64,000 nt of DNA from Nocardioides terrigena (GCF_003047265.1 NZ_PZYY01000005.1:124001-188000), one strand, 5' to 3'; numbered from the stretch's first letter, positions 1-9,435 are shown. Notes: a model not told the origin generated them from the sequence alone. Translations and numbers: made by a program.

Positions 1-151
1 CGACGCCTGGCTGTCCCGTCCCGACAGCCCCACCGCGGCCCAGCGGGCGGTGTGCTGGCTGCTCGAGCACCAGCGCCGGGCGCTCGGCATCGGTGTCGTC
101 GCGGTGCTCGCACTCACCGGCCTCGCGCTGGTCGTCGGACCGCCCGCCTGA
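1..151 (+). CDS. C-terminal fragment of a membrane protein
   Basis: The reading frame enters from outside the window (first full codon at base 2) and stops at TGA 149-151. The 49 visible residues are a polar stretch with Arg and Glu, then one hydrophobic segment of about 20 residues rich in Val, Leu and Gly, and a short Gly-Pro-Pro-Ala tail. That fits a protein ending in a single transmembrane helix. It converges on the hydrolase-glycosyltransferase gene that ends 24 bases downstream. The family cannot be named from this fragment. Confidence 0.5.
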   Translation, partial: DAWLSRPDSPTAAQRAVCWLLEHQRRALGIGVVAVLALTGLALVVGPPA

Positions 152-174
152 CCTGCCCCCGAGCCGCATCTTCG

Positions 175-2334
175 TCAGACCAGCTCGGCGAGCATCCGTG
201 CGGCTCGCGCGGCTCCGCCGGTCTCCACCGCCCGGTAGTCCACGTCGCGGCCGAGCTCCCTCACCAGCGTCTCCGCGAGGACCTCGGGCTCGCTGGCGCC
301 CGCATAGTCCAGGCAGGTGCCGGCGCGGTATCCCTCCAGCCGCCGCCGTACGTGGAACGCCTGCTCGAAGTGGTGCTGCAGCGGCACGTAGACGAACGGC
401 TTGCGCAGCGCGGTCAGCTCCATGCAGGTGGTGAGCCCGCCCTGGGTGAGGGCGACGTCGCAGGCGGCCAGGTGCTCGGTGAGGTCGGGCAGGTAGCCGT
501 GCACTTCGGCACCGTCGACCGCCGGCAGCGACCGGGGGTCGATGCGCGGTCCCGCCACGACCACGAAGCGCAGCCCGGGAACCGCCCGCCGGGCCAGGGG
601 CACGGCGTCCAGGACCCGCCGGAGCAGGGGCAGCCCGACCCCCGAGCCTCCGACCGTGACGACGCAGACCTTCTCGTCCGGGCGGTGGCCGAGGCGTGCC
701 CGCAGCTCGTCGACGTCGTACGCCGTCGGGTCGAAGCCGGTGACGTAGCCCGAGAAGTCGAACTCCTGCTCGGTCCAGTCCCGGATCGCGGGCAGCCCCG
801 GCCCGAACCGGTCGGGCACCACGTCGTCGGGGTTGCCGACGAAGATCGAGCGGTCGCGCAGCGCGCGGAAGCGGGCCCGGTGCTCGATCATCTCCGCGTT
901 GAGGTCGGCGGTGAGGACGGCCTCCTCCTCGCCGCCGTCCGGCATCGGCAGCCACCCCACGAAGTCGGTGAACCAGGCGTACGGCGTGCGCTTGAGGTGC
1001 GGGTTCTCGTGCAGGAAGTGGTCGACGTCCCACGCCTCGTCGCCGATGACGAGGTCGAAGTCCTCGCGCTCCATCAGCTCGTCGAAGACCATGAAGTTGT
1101 TGACCAGGATCTCGTCCATGCGCCGGAGGGCGTGGAACGCGTGCAGGTCGTGCTCGCCCGACTCCTGCTCGACGTGTCCCGACTCGCTGGCGAGGTGGCG
1201 CGACGCGGGGTGGATGCGCTCGCCGTGGGCTGCCAGCACCCGCGTCACCGGGTCCTGGGCGAGCCAATCGACCTCGAGGTCGGGGTGCAGCCGGCGCAGC
1301 TCACCGGCCACCGCCACGTCGCGGCGGGCGTGCCCGAGGCCGATGGGGGAGGAGATGTAGAGGGCCCGCCGCCGGCGTCCTACGGCGCGCGTGCGGGACC
1401 GTCGTGGGACGACCGGCGCAAAGCGCTCGGCGAAGGCACGGAGCTCGTGGTTGACCAGCACGGGGTCGCGCAGGAGCGGGCCGTGGCCGGCACCCTCGAC
1501 CACGACCAGGCTGCCCCCGGTCAGCTCCGCGAGCCGCTCGCCGTACGCCAGTCCGCGCACCTGGTCCTCCGACCCGTGCAGCACCGTGACCGGCACGGTG
1601 AGCTGCGCGCACCGCGCCTCGATGTCGCTGCAGACCGCGCCGTCGCACCCGAGCCTCCCGGCCGTCACGTCGACGAGGGTCTGCGGGGCCACCTGCCGAC
1701 CCCACGCCACGGCGTCCTCGAGCTGCTTGGTCGAGTGCGGCTCGTGGAACATCCGTCCGAAGAAGAAGTGCAGGAAGTCGTCGTAGCCGCCGCCCAGCCA
1801 GTGGTGCTTGTTGTACTTCTCCCACCCGACGGCGCCCGGCAGAGGCTCGTCCCACGGCACGTGGTCGCGTTCCGGGTCGGCCACGGAGGAGAAGCCGCAC
1901 GACGGGGCGATCGCGAAGAGGCCCAGCACCCGGTCCGGGTGGTCGGCCGCCACGTGCACGGACCAGGCCGCGCCGCAGGAGAGCGAGACCAGGACGGCCC
2001 GGTCGATCCCGGCGGCATCCATCACCGCGACCGTGTCGGCGGCGTACTCCTCGTTGGTGTACGCCGCCGCCCCCGACGGCCGCCCGGAGGCGCCGCTGCC
2101 CCGGCCGTCGAAGGTGACGACGCGGAAGTGGCGGGCGAGGTAGGGCACCTGCGCCTTCCAGATCCGCGACGGCACGATCGACCACGTCGGCATCAGCACC
2201 AGGGCCGGCGTACCGCCGCCGTAGGACTCCCACGCCAGCGGCACCCCGGCGCGCTCGGCCACGCCGGCGACGTCCGGCAGGCGGGCGCGGCTGGCAGGGG
2301 CCGCCGCGTCGCCGTACCGGGTCGCCGTCGTCAC
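175..2334 (-). CDS. alpha/beta-hydrolase fused to a GT-B (MGT/YjiC-like) glycosyltransferase
   Basis: A 719-residue two-domain protein. Residues about 20-310 are an alpha/beta hydrolase: nucleophile elbow SLSCG (Ser119, with Ser instead of the usual first Gly), acid in HGSEDQV and catalytic His in GAGHGPLL. Residues about 320-719 are a GT-B glycosyltransferase: the N-terminal half begins with a GLGHARRD glycine loop, and the C-terminal half carries TQGGLTTCMEL followed by PLQHHFEQ, the donor-site signature of the MurG/UGT/MGT superfamily. The start is GTG 2334, chosen because AGGAAG lies upstream and the methyltransferase gene ends 4 bases before it, so the two are probably cotranscribed and coupled. 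The substrate is unknown. A natural-product or lipid glycosyltransferase with an acyl-processing partner domain is plausible. Confidence 0.8.
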   Translation of the reverse strand: MTTATRYGDAAAPASRARLPDVAGVAERAGVPLAWESYGGGTPALVLMPTWSIVPSRIWKAQVPYLARHFRVVTFDGRGSGASGRPSGAAAYTNEEYAADTVAVMDAAGIDRAVLVSLSCGAAWSVHVAADHPDRVLGLFAIAPSCGFSSVADPERDHVPWDEPLPGAVGWEKYNKHHWLGGGYDDFLHFFFGRMFHEPHSTKQLEDAVAWGRQVAPQTLVDVTAGRLGCDGAVCSDIEARCAQLTVPVTVLHGSEDQVRGLAYGERLAELTGGSLVVVEGAGHGPLLRDPVLVNHELRAFAERFAPVVPRRSRTRAVGRRRRALYISSPIGLGHARRDVAVAGELRRLHPDLEVDWLAQDPVTRVLAAHGERIHPASRHLASESGHVEQESGEHDLHAFHALRRMDEILVNNFMVFDELMEREDFDLVIGDEAWDVDHFLHENPHLKRTPYAWFTDFVGWLPMPDGGEEEAVLTADLNAEMIEHRARFRALRDRSIFVGNPDDVVPDRFGPGLPAIRDWTEQEFDFSGYVTGFDPTAYDVDELRARLGHRPDEKVCVVTVGGSGVGLPLLRRVLDAVPLARRAVPGLRFVVVAGPRIDPRSLPAVDGAEVHGYLPDLTEHLAACDVALTQGGLTTCMELTALRKPFVYVPLQHHFEQAFHVRRRLEGYRAGTCLDYAGASEPEVLAETLVRELGRDVDYRAVETGGAARAARMLAELV

Positions 2335-2338
2335 CAGG

Positions 2339-3442
2339 TCACTTCCTGACCTCGAGCACGTTGTTGAACGGAGTCTGGGCCGCGATCCGGAACCGGCTGA
2401 AACCGGCGGCGGTCATGATGTCGCGGATCCGGGCCGGACCGGCCTGGGTCCCGATGGCGAGGCCGACGTCCTGGGACAGCGACCCCGGCGTGCAGAGCAG
2501 GGTGGAGAACCCATAGTAGGCCCGTCCCACGGGGTTGAAGTTGTCCTCCACACGGTCCCCGGCGGCCGGTTCGACCACCATCCACGTTCCGTCCTCGGCC
2601 AGGGCCTCGTGGACGCGCCGCGAGACGCCGACCGGGTCTCCCATGTCGTGGAGGGCGTCGAAGGTCGTCACCAGGTCGTAGCCGGACCCGGTCAGCGCGG
2701 TGGCCGGCGCGACCTCCCACCGGATGCGGTCGCCGACCCCGGCCGCGGCGGCCCGGTGCCGAGCGGTCTCGATCGAGGGGGCGTGCACGTCGGAGCCGAC
2801 GAAGTCCGACTCCGGGAAGGCCTGCGCCATCAGGACGGTCGAGGCACCGTGGCCGCAGCCGAGGTCGTGGACACGGCCCCCCTGCTCGAGCTTGGCGACG
2901 ACCCCGTCCAGGGCCGGCAGCCACTCGGCCACCAGGTGGGCGGCGTACCCGGGGCGGAAGAAGCGCTCGCAGCCGGTGTGCACGTCGCTGTTGTGCTCGC
3001 CCCAGCCGAGTCCGTCGCCGTCGCGGGCGAGCTCGATGATCCGGTCGGCGTCCCGGACCGTGCCGAAGGCGATCTGGAAGAACCCCGGCAGGAAGGCGGG
3101 GCTGCTCTCGTCGGTGAGCGCGACGGCGTGCTCGGCCGGGAGGGTGTAGGCCCGGGTGACGGGGTCGTAGGTGACGAACCCGCCGGCCGCCTGCGCGTTG
3201 AGCCACTCGGCGGCGTAGCGCTCCCCGGTGCTCGTACGACGCGCCAGGTCGGCGGCGTCCAGCGGTCCGTGGTCGGCCAGCGCGCGGTAGTAGCCGAGCC
3301 GGTCGCCCATCACGACGAGCGCGCAGTTGAGGGTCGCGCCCACCTCGTCGACGGCGCGGAAGACGAAGGACATGAGGGCATCCATGTCCAGCGGTGCAGC
3401 GGTGGGCTCGGCGCTCGTGTCCGTGCTCGTGTCGGTCGTCAT
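2339..3442 (-). CDS. class I SAM-dependent methyltransferase with N-terminal winged-helix domain
   Basis: A 367-residue protein. The N-terminal part (about residues 15-100, containing FRAVDEVGATLN and a region that fits a winged helix) resembles the dimerisation domain of O-methyltransferase-like enzymes. The Rossmann domain has motif I DLGCGHGAS, an acidic residue after strand 2 in GSDVHAPS, and DALHDMGDP. The start is ATG 3442 behind GAGGAGAACCGC; the frame is open further upstream, but without a comparable ribosome site. The next gene starts 4 bases after its stop, giving a methyltransferase then hydrolase-glycosyltransferase operon divergent from a LuxR regulator. The substrate is not identifiable. 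Confidence 0.85.
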   Translation of the reverse strand: MTTDTSTDTSAEPTAAPLDMDALMSFVFRAVDEVGATLNCALVVMGDRLGYYRALADHGPLDAADLARRTSTGERYAAEWLNAQAAGGFVTYDPVTRAYTLPAEHAVALTDESSPAFLPGFFQIAFGTVRDADRIIELARDGDGLGWGEHNSDVHTGCERFFRPGYAAHLVAEWLPALDGVVAKLEQGGRVHDLGCGHGASTVLMAQAFPESDFVGSDVHAPSIETARHRAAAAGVGDRIRWEVAPATALTGSGYDLVTTFDALHDMGDPVGVSRRVHEALAEDGTWMVVEPAAGDRVEDNFNPVGRAYYGFSTLLCTPGSLSQDVGLAIGTQAGPARIRDIMTAAGFSRFRIAAQTPFNNVLEVRK

Positions 3443-3548
3443 GCGGTTCTCCTCGGGAAGGGCCGGGCCTCGCGCCCGGCGTCGACCTCGAGGCTCGCCC
3501 CGCCACCGGGTCCCTCGCATCCGGGACCCCACCTAGTGCGTCGGGCCC

Positions 3549-3554
3549 TAGGAT
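3549..3554 (+). promoter_or_regulatory. -10 element (TAGGAT) for a leaderless luxR-type transcript
   Basis: TAGGAT ends 8 bases before ATG 3563 and no Shine-Dalgarno sequence is present. This is the TANNNT, short gap, start-codon layout of leaderless actinobacterial mRNAs. Confidence 0.5.
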
Positions 3555-3562
3555 CGAAGATC

Positions 3563-6289
3563 ATGCTCATCGGCCGGCAGGACGAGCAGCGCACCCTTGA
3601 TGCGCTGCTCGCCGGTGCCCGTGTCGGTCGCAGCGGCGTGCTCGTGCTCAGCGGCGACGCCGGCATCGGGAAGAGCGCCCTGCTCGCCCACGCGCGAGAG
3701 TCGGCGGCGGGGCTCCGGCTGCTGCAGGGGGTGGGCACGGCGGCCGAGCACGACCTGCCGTTCGCGGGGCTCGCCGGGGTCCTGCAGCCGCTTCTCGCGG
3801 GGCTGGACGACCTGCCGGCGCCGCAGGCACAGGCCCTCGGGGTCGCTCTCGCCCTGCGCGAGGGGGACGCCGTCGACCGTTTCGCCGTGTCGGCGGCGGC
3901 GCTCACCCTGACGACCCGGGCGGCGGAGTCCGGTCCCCTCGGTCTGGTGGTGGACGACGCCCACCTCCTGGACACCCCCTCCGCCCAGGCCCTGGCGTTC
4001 GTGGCCCGCCGGCTGCTCGTGGACGCGGTGTTCCTGCTCGCGGCCGTCCGTCCGGGGGTGACCGACGTGTGGAACGGCCTGCCGACCCTCGACCTGCTAC
4101 CGCTCGGGCCGATCGCCGCCGACGAGCTGGCGGTCCTGGCCGCCCGAGACGTCCTCACCCCCGAGCAGCGCCGCCGGATCACGGCAGTGAGCGCCGGCAA
4201 CCCGCTCGCCATCCGGGCACTCGCCCAAGAGCCCGACTGGGTCGGCGCCACCCCGCCCGGTCTCGCCGCGGCCGTGCCCAGCGTGATCGCCGAGGCGTTC
4301 GCCCGACGGACGGCGGGGCTCACGGTCGACGAGGTCCGGGTGCTTCAGGTCGCGGTCATCGCGTCCGGCGACGTGCCCACCATCGACGCCGTCTGCTCCG
4401 CCGAGGGCCTGTCCCTCGACCTGCTTCGTCGCGCCGAGACGCTCGGCGTCGTGGCCCTCTCGCCGTACCGCATCGAGCTGACGCACCCGCTTGTCGCGTC
4501 CGCGGTCTACGCCGGCATCGCCCCGGACGAGCGCAGGCGGTTGCACGCGCTCGTGGCGGACTCGCTCGCCCCGGGTGAGGACGACCGGCGCGCCTGGCAT
4601 CGCAGCGAGGCCGTGCTGGGCCCGGACGACGGCGTGGCCGTCGAGCTCGAGGAGGTCGGGGTCCGGGCCACCGGCCGCGGCGCCTTCGCGGTGGCGTCGT
4701 CGGCCCACGAACGTGCGGCCACTCTTTCCACGGACCCCGCGGTGCGAGCGAGACGTTTCCTGGCTGCGGGGGAGGCAGCCTGGCTGGCCGGGGATGACTC
4801 CCGGGCGCCGGCCCTGCTGGGCGAGGCTGCCCGGCACGCGCCGCACGCCGTCGGGCGGGCACGGGCCCGCGCGATGGCGGGTCAGGTGGCCGCCCGGGGC
4901 GGGTCCCTGGCCGAGGCGCGCGACCTCCTCGTGGCCGCGGCCGCCGACGCAGAGGACGACGCCCCCGACGAGGCGCTGATGATGTACGCCGCGGCCGTCG
5001 ACGCATGCTTCTACCTCCTGGACGCCGCCGGGGCGCTGGCTGCTGCCCACCGGGCGGCGGGCGTCCTCGCGCGGCGAGCGGAGCCGACCCGCGGTGCCTC
5101 GGCCATCGCCTCGATCGCGGTCGGCATGGGGCGGATCGTGGCGGGGGAGCCCGGTGCCTCCTGGCTGCGGACCGGGGTCGACGCCCTCGACCGGCCGGAC
5201 CTCGCCGGTCCGGAGCCCGACTGGGCCGTCACCGGCCTGCTCTACCTCCGGGAGACCGGAGCCGCGCGGGACCTCCTCCACGACACCATCGAGGGCCGCC
5301 GACGGGGCTCGTTGCTGGGACAGCTGCCGCACCTCCTGTTCCACCTGGCGCGCAGCGACGCGACGACCGACCGCTGGTCGCACGCCGACACGGCGTACAG
5401 CGAGGCCATCGAGCTGGCCCGCGAGTTCGGGCAGCTCACCGAGCTCGGGGCCTCGCTCGCCGGGCTGGCCGCGGTTCGGGCCCGGCAGGGCCGGGCGGAG
5501 GAGTGCCGGAGCCTCGCCGCCGAGGCGACGCAGGTGGGGCTGGGCCGCGACGTGCGCATGGTCGCCGCGTGGACGGGGTTCGCGCTCGCCGAGCTCGACC
5601 TCTCGCTCGGCGACGTGGGGGCCGCGGTCAGTGGCTTCACGGCGCTGGCGGACCTGCTCGACGACCTCGGGGTGGGCGACCCCGACCTGTGGCCCGGCCC
5701 CGAGCTCGTCGAGGCCCTGCTGCACACGGGCGAGCGCGCGCGGGCCGTCGTCGTGGACGCCGACTTCCAGGAGCGGGCGGTCCGCAAGGGCCAGTCCTGG
5801 TCACTGGCGCGGGCGGCCCGGTCAGGCGCCCTGCTCGCCGGTGACGACGACCTCGACGAGCGGTTCGGGGAGGCGCTGCTGCTCCACGCTGCGGGGTCCG
5901 ACACCTTCGAGCAGGCCCGCACCCTGATGTCGTACGGCGCCCGGTTGCGGCGCGCGCGGCGCCGGGTCGACGCACGGGTCCACCTGGAAGAGGCCCGGGC
6001 GGCCTTCGACGTGCTCGGAGCCAGGCGCTGGTCGGACGTCGTCGCGGCCGAGCTGGAAGCCACCGGGCTGCGCGCCCGCTCCCGCACGAGCGGCCGGATG
6101 CTGGACCTCACGCCCCGGGAGCTGCAGATCGCGCAGCTGCTCGTGGAGGGGAGGACGACGCGGGAGGCAGCCGCCGCCCTCTTCCTCAGCCCCAAGACGG
6201 TCGAGTACCACCTGAGGCACGTCTACACCAAGCTCGACATCACCTCGCGCGCCGAGCTGGCGCGACGGCTGCCGGAGGTCGCCGGATGA
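3563..6289 (+). CDS. LuxR-family regulator with N-terminal AAA/STAND ATPase (LAL type)
   Basis: A 908-residue protein. It opens with a P-loop ATPase: Walker A GDAGIGKS at residues 31-38 and Walker B ending in VVDDAHLLD near residue 135. A long alpha-helical TPR-like middle follows, then a LuxR/NarL helix-turn-helix at the C terminus (LTPRELQIAQLLVEG, then LSPKTVEYHLRHVYTKL). This order defines the LAL regulators (MalT-like), which bind ATP and an inducer and activate transcription. It is divergent from the methyltransferase/glycosyltransferase pair and is the obvious candidate regulator for it. ATG 3563 was chosen over a far longer open frame because the N terminus begins directly at the family's start (LIGRQDEQ) and a leaderless promoter abuts it. 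Confidence 0.88.
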   Translation: MLIGRQDEQRTLDALLAGARVGRSGVLVLSGDAGIGKSALLAHARESAAGLRLLQGVGTAAEHDLPFAGLAGVLQPLLAGLDDLPAPQAQALGVALALREGDAVDRFAVSAAALTLTTRAAESGPLGLVVDDAHLLDTPSAQALAFVARRLLVDAVFLLAAVRPGVTDVWNGLPTLDLLPLGPIAADELAVLAARDVLTPEQRRRITAVSAGNPLAIRALAQEPDWVGATPPGLAAAVPSVIAEAFARRTAGLTVDEVRVLQVAVIASGDVPTIDAVCSAEGLSLDLLRRAETLGVVALSPYRIELTHPLVASAVYAGIAPDERRRLHALVADSLAPGEDDRRAWHRSEAVLGPDDGVAVELEEVGVRATGRGAFAVASSAHERAATLSTDPAVRARRFLAAGEAAWLAGDDSRAPALLGEAARHAPHAVGRARARAMAGQVAARGGSLAEARDLLVAAAADAEDDAPDEALMMYAAAVDACFYLLDAAGALAAAHRAAGVLARRAEPTRGASAIASIAVGMGRIVAGEPGASWLRTGVDALDRPDLAGPEPDWAVTGLLYLRETGAARDLLHDTIEGRRRGSLLGQLPHLLFHLARSDATTDRWSHADTAYSEAIELAREFGQLTELGASLAGLAAVRARQGRAEECRSLAAEATQVGLGRDVRMVAAWTGFALAELDLSLGDVGAAVSGFTALADLLDDLGVGDPDLWPGPELVEALLHTGERARAVVVDADFQERAVRKGQSWSLARAARSGALLAGDDDLDERFGEALLLHAAGSDTFEQARTLMSYGARLRRARRRVDARVHLEEARAAFDVLGARRWSDVVAAELEATGLRARSRTSGRMLDLTPRELQIAQLLVEGRTTREAAAALFLSPKTVEYHLRHVYTKLDITSRAELARRLPEVAG

Positions 6290-6338
6290 GCACGGATGAG
6301 TGCCGATGGGCACCGGGGGAACGACGGGTGTGCCTCCC

Positions 6339-7742
6339 TCAGAAGCGCCCCTTGGCCAGCTTCCGCCACGTCGCTGCGTCGGTGGTGCCGGTGGCTGCCG
6401 TCCTGACCTTCGCCTGGTAGGCGAGCAGGGCGGTCCGGGTGGCCTCGTCGAAGCTCCCCGTCACGGCGGTCCGCTGCCGGGCCGCGGTGAGCGCTCGCTG
6501 GAGGCGCGAGACGGCGGGACCGGTGGCACCGACGGCCAGCACGGGGCGCTCCTGGCCGGCGAGCAGCGTGACCCAGTGCTTGCGCCGCCAGGTGGCCGTG
6601 GGCTTGAAGCCTCGTGACCTCATCCACGCGCCGGCGGCGCGCCGGGTGGCGCGGTCGTAGTCGCCGTCGAGCTTGCCGACGTACCGCTTCTTCTCCTTGA
6701 GCAGGCACTGCAGGGCCAGGGTGCGGGCCCGGCTGGCCGCCCGCGGCTTGAGCGTGTAGTACGCCGGGAAGTCCACGCGCGTGCCGCCGCAGTGGGTCTC
6801 GGGCGACGCGGCCGGTGCTGGCGCCGGTGCCGGCGCGGGCGCCGGCACGGGGGCGGCCGGCGCGGCCGGGGTCCCGCTCAGCTCGAGGTAGTTGCTGTCG
6901 ATGTTGATGGTCACACCGCCCCAGGTCTCGTTGTGCCCGCCGCGGTACTGCTTCATCCGGCCGCCCGGGCGCCAGCCGTCCTCGGGGATGTAGCTCGTCG
7001 ACGTGTTCGCGACGCCGTCCCAGCGGGCGATCCAGATGCGGTCCGGCAGGGCGAACTGGCCGGGACGGAGGCGGCGGGCGTCGTCGAGCATCTTGATGCC
7101 CGAGCTCGCGCTGGAGTAGAAGCCGGCGACGTAGCCGAGCTGCTTGATCCGGGTCACCCACGCGCTGGTGAAGGCCAGGGCGGACTCCCGGCAGCTGGTG
7201 TTGCCGAGGTCGAAGGCCTCGAGGTCGTACCAGAGGGTGGCCCCGGCGCCGATGCCCAGCGCAGCGGCGTCCGCGGCGTTCTTGTCGGCCTCGACGACGC
7301 CCTGCGCGCGAGCGGCGGCGTACCCGCCTGCGGACCGGGGGTCGATCTTGAAGTCGTCCGAGTAGCGGGGGAACCGGTCGAGGCAGGACGCCTGCGGCCC
7401 CAGGGCGATCGGGAGCAGCCGCCAACCGCGCGACACCTGCGTCGAGACCCAGGTGGGCGAGAGGTTGGGCTGGGTGCGGCAGGCCCGTGAGTCCCCGGAG
7501 ATGTAGATCCCCACGGCCCGGAAGGGGGAGTGCTTGATCCACGCGTCCATGGCGGCCTGGGTCGGCGCGACGCACTGGTCGAAGCCGTGCCCGGTGAAGT
7601 CCCCCGGCGTCGAGGCGGCGATCCGGGCGGCGGCGCGGGCGGACGGAGCGGTCGGGTCGGACACGGCCGGCGACGGGGTCGCGAGCAGCGTGCCGGCGAG
7701 GGCGACGGCAAGGGTGACGAGGATGCTGGTACGGCGACGCAC
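6339..7742 (-). CDS. secreted DUF1906 (glycoside-hydrolase-like) protein with peptidoglycan-binding domains
   Basis: About 467 residues. It has an Arg-rich n-region and hydrophobic signal segment (TSILVTLAVALAGTLLA), then a DUF1906/Rv2525c-like TIM-barrel domain beginning at PGDFTGHGFDQCVAP, with LWYDLEAFD and the IARWDG strand typical of these lysozyme-like folds. A Pro-Ala linker of alternating PA repeats follows, and two peptidoglycan-binding-like segments (LALQCLLKEKKRYVGKLDG and VSRLQRALTAARQ). It probably acts at the cell wall. GTG 7742 is preferred because GGGAG lies 5-6 bases before it; GTG 7754, four codons upstream, is the alternative. Confidence 0.85.
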   Translation of the reverse strand: MRRRTSILVTLAVALAGTLLATPSPAVSDPTAPSARAAARIAASTPGDFTGHGFDQCVAPTQAAMDAWIKHSPFRAVGIYISGDSRACRTQPNLSPTWVSTQVSRGWRLLPIALGPQASCLDRFPRYSDDFKIDPRSAGGYAAARAQGVVEADKNAADAAALGIGAGATLWYDLEAFDLGNTSCRESALAFTSAWVTRIKQLGYVAGFYSSASSGIKMLDDARRLRPGQFALPDRIWIARWDGVANTSTSYIPEDGWRPGGRMKQYRGGHNETWGGVTINIDSNYLELSGTPAAPAAPVPAPAPAPAPAPAASPETHCGGTRVDFPAYYTLKPRAASRARTLALQCLLKEKKRYVGKLDGDYDRATRRAAGAWMRSRGFKPTATWRRKHWVTLLAGQERPVLAVGATGPAVSRLQRALTAARQRTAVTGSFDEATRTALLAYQAKVRTAATGTTDAATWRKLAKGRF

Positions 7743-7792
7743 GGTGACTCCCACGACTCGGTGACGGGCCGTCCCGGGAGCGACGGCACGCC

Positions 7793-7822
7793 ACCATAAT
7801 CACTTCAGTCACACCCGTCACA
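7793..7822 (-). promoter_or_regulatory. housekeeping promoter (TGTGAC, 18-bp spacer, TATGGT)
   Basis: On the minus strand TGTGAC (7822-7817) and TATGGT (7798-7793) are 18 bp apart, giving a short leader before the DUF1906 gene. Just upstream, GAACTAC and GTAGTTC (7834-7853) form a perfect 7-bp inverted repeat that could be an operator. Confidence 0.4.
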
Positions 7823-7960
7823 GGGGTTCGGCTGAACTACAACGGAGTAGTTCGGCGGGGACCCGCGCGCCCGCGAGGACCCGTCGCCGGGAGGGTTTGA
7901 GCCGAGTGCGCGGCGGGGTAGGCCACCCGGGTCACCGTCGTCGCAGCCGAGGAACGTCGC

Positions 7961-8311
7961 ATGAAGGTTGATCCCGCCGAGCTGGTCGGCCTCGCCCGCC
8001 GGTCCGAGGAGACCGCGGCCGACCTGCGGCAGCGCTGGGCAGGCGGCGTACCGGGTCGCGAGGTCCCCCGCGAGGCGTGGGGTGACCACCCGTCCGCCGC
8101 CCACGTGTCCGCGACGTACGACGGGGCGGCGCTGGCGGCCGGCTCCGCGCTCTCGGCGCTGGTCGCAGCGCTCGAGCTCGGCGCCCGCGCCCTCGTCGAC
8201 GCGGCCGACGACGTGACCGCCGCCGACGAGACGTCGGCCGAGCTGCTGCGCGTCCCCGGCGAGCAGGGCCCGCACAGGGGACCCGCAGATCACGACCGGG
8301 GCGGGTCCTGA
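7961..8311 (+). CDS. small ESX/WXG100-like (EspC/DUF2580-type) protein
   Basis: A 116-residue, mostly helical, Ala-rich protein. It starts MKVDPAELVGLARRSEET and contains an AWGDHPSA turn in place of the W-x-G turn, followed by a second long Ala-rich helix. This is the layout of type VII secretion targets of the EspC/DUF2580 kind. The start ATG 7961 has GAGGA upstream. Its stop overlaps the next start in TGATG, so the two are translationally coupled. No EccC or other ESX machinery gene is in the window, so secretion is inferred from fold type and pairing only. Confidence 0.55.
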   Translation: MKVDPAELVGLARRSEETAADLRQRWAGGVPGREVPREAWGDHPSAAHVSATYDGAALAAGSALSALVAALELGARALVDAADDVTAADETSAELLRVPGEQGPHRGPADHDRGGS

Positions 8312-9435
8312 TGCCCGCGCACCCGTGGCAGCTGCGCTGCGACACCACCCCGCTGACCGCGGCGGCCGCGCTCTGGCTCGAGCTGGCCGAGGGCATGACG
8401 GCGGCGGCCGACGACCTGGTCCGGGCCTCGCGGCGGGTGCGCGACCACGGCTGGGAGTCCGGCTCCGCGGAGGTGTACGACGGCCACCGCAAGCAGGTCG
8501 TCGGCGGGCTCGACACGGTCGCCGTCGCAGCCCGCGAGATCAGTCGTGTCCTCGACGACATCGCCGGGACGCTGTCGACGACCCAGCGGCGGCTCGACCG
8601 CGAGTGGTCGGACGTGGCCGCCGTCCCGCACACCACGCTGGGCACCCAGGGGGTGCTGGTCTTCCAGGAGGACTCCGACGACCAGCGGGGGCAGGTGCAG
8701 CGGGCGACCCGCACGGCCCAGTCGATCCGGACCGAGCTCGACACCACCCTGGAGGGGCTGTCGGGTCGGTTGCGGGCGGCGCACGTCGAGCTCCGGCGGG
8801 CGGCCGACTCCGCCGTCGCCGGCTCGACCGGCAGCGGGGCCGTCGGCGGGATCGCCGGCATCGCGGAGCGGATCAGCGCATCGGTGGCCGAGGACCTCGC
8901 GGCCTCCCTGCGCGGGGGCTCCTCGAGGACCGTGGCCGGCGGACTCGACGCCGGGGCGGCGTACGCGGTCCCGCTGGGCGCGACCTCGGTCCCGACGTCG
9001 TCCCTGTCGGGGGCGTCGTCCGGCATCGACGGTGCCCTCGCTGGTGGGGCACTCGCAAGCCTCGGCCTGCGCGGGCGCCGGGGCCGCCAGGTCGAGCAGG
9101 CGGGCCCCGCCATGTCCCCGGGGATGACGACCGGGCGGGGTGGCCCGGGGAGTCGGCAGGGGAGTCCACAGGGAGGTCGGTCGGGGAGCGGGCCGGGCGC
9201 GACCCGCACCGGGACCGTGCGCCCGGGTGCGGCCGGGGCGCGTGCGACGGAGCCCACCCGGACCGACACGGAGACCGACGTCGAGCGGGCCGCCCGCCGA
9301 GCCAGGGAGAAGTCCGACGGCAGGGTCGACGCCAGGGCCGCCACCAGGCTCGTCGCGCAGGAGCGCCAAGCATCGCGGGCCGCGCGGCGAGTGGAGGGTG
9401 AGCGGTCGGACGGGTCCGGGGAAGCCACGGTCTGA
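8311..9435 (+). CDS. helical WXG/PPE-like putative type VII-exported protein
   Basis: A 374-residue protein coupled to the preceding small gene. Residues 1-200 are long amphipathic helices ([34 protein letters not shown]), with a Trp-x-Ser-Gly turn reminiscent of WXG100/LXG proteins. Residues about 200-260 are Gly/Ser/Ala-rich with small hydrophobic stretches. The C-terminal 110 residues are disordered, Gly/Arg/Thr-rich and strongly charged. Together the pair looks like a heterodimeric ESX-type substrate. The exact family is not recognised. It ends 43 bases before purL. Confidence 0.5.
   Translation: MPAHPWQLRCDTTPLTAAAALWLELAEGMTAAADDLVRASRRVRDHGWESGSAEVYDGHRKQVVGGLDTVAVAAREISRVLDDIAGTLSTTQRRLDREWSDVAAVPHTTLGTQGVLVFQEDSDDQRGQVQRATRTAQSIRTELDTTLEGLSGRLRAAHVELRRAADSAVAGSTGSGAVGGIAGIAERISASVAEDLAASLRGGSSRTVAGGLDAGAAYAVPLGATSVPTSSLSGASSGIDGALAGGALASLGLRGRRGRQVEQAGPAMSPGMTTGRGGPGSRQGSPQGGRSGSGPGATRTGTVRPGAAGARATEPTRTDTETDVERAARRAREKSDGRVDARAATRLVAQERQASRAARRVEGERSDGSGEATV

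Noticed and set aside
52..2349. Long plus-strand ORF of about 765 codons
   Set aside because: Antisense to the hydrolase-glycosyltransferase gene, with shadow-type composition (Gly, Arg, Val, Asp-rich) and no recognisable motif.
2609..3562. N-terminal extension of the LuxR regulator by 318 codons
   Set aside because: This stretch is antisense to the methyltransferase gene, is low-complexity in translation, and the regulator family begins at the leaderless ATG 3563.
4097..5725. Minus-strand ORF of about 540 codons inside the LuxR gene
   Set aside because: Shadow frame of a strongly supported protein; no motif and no ribosome site.
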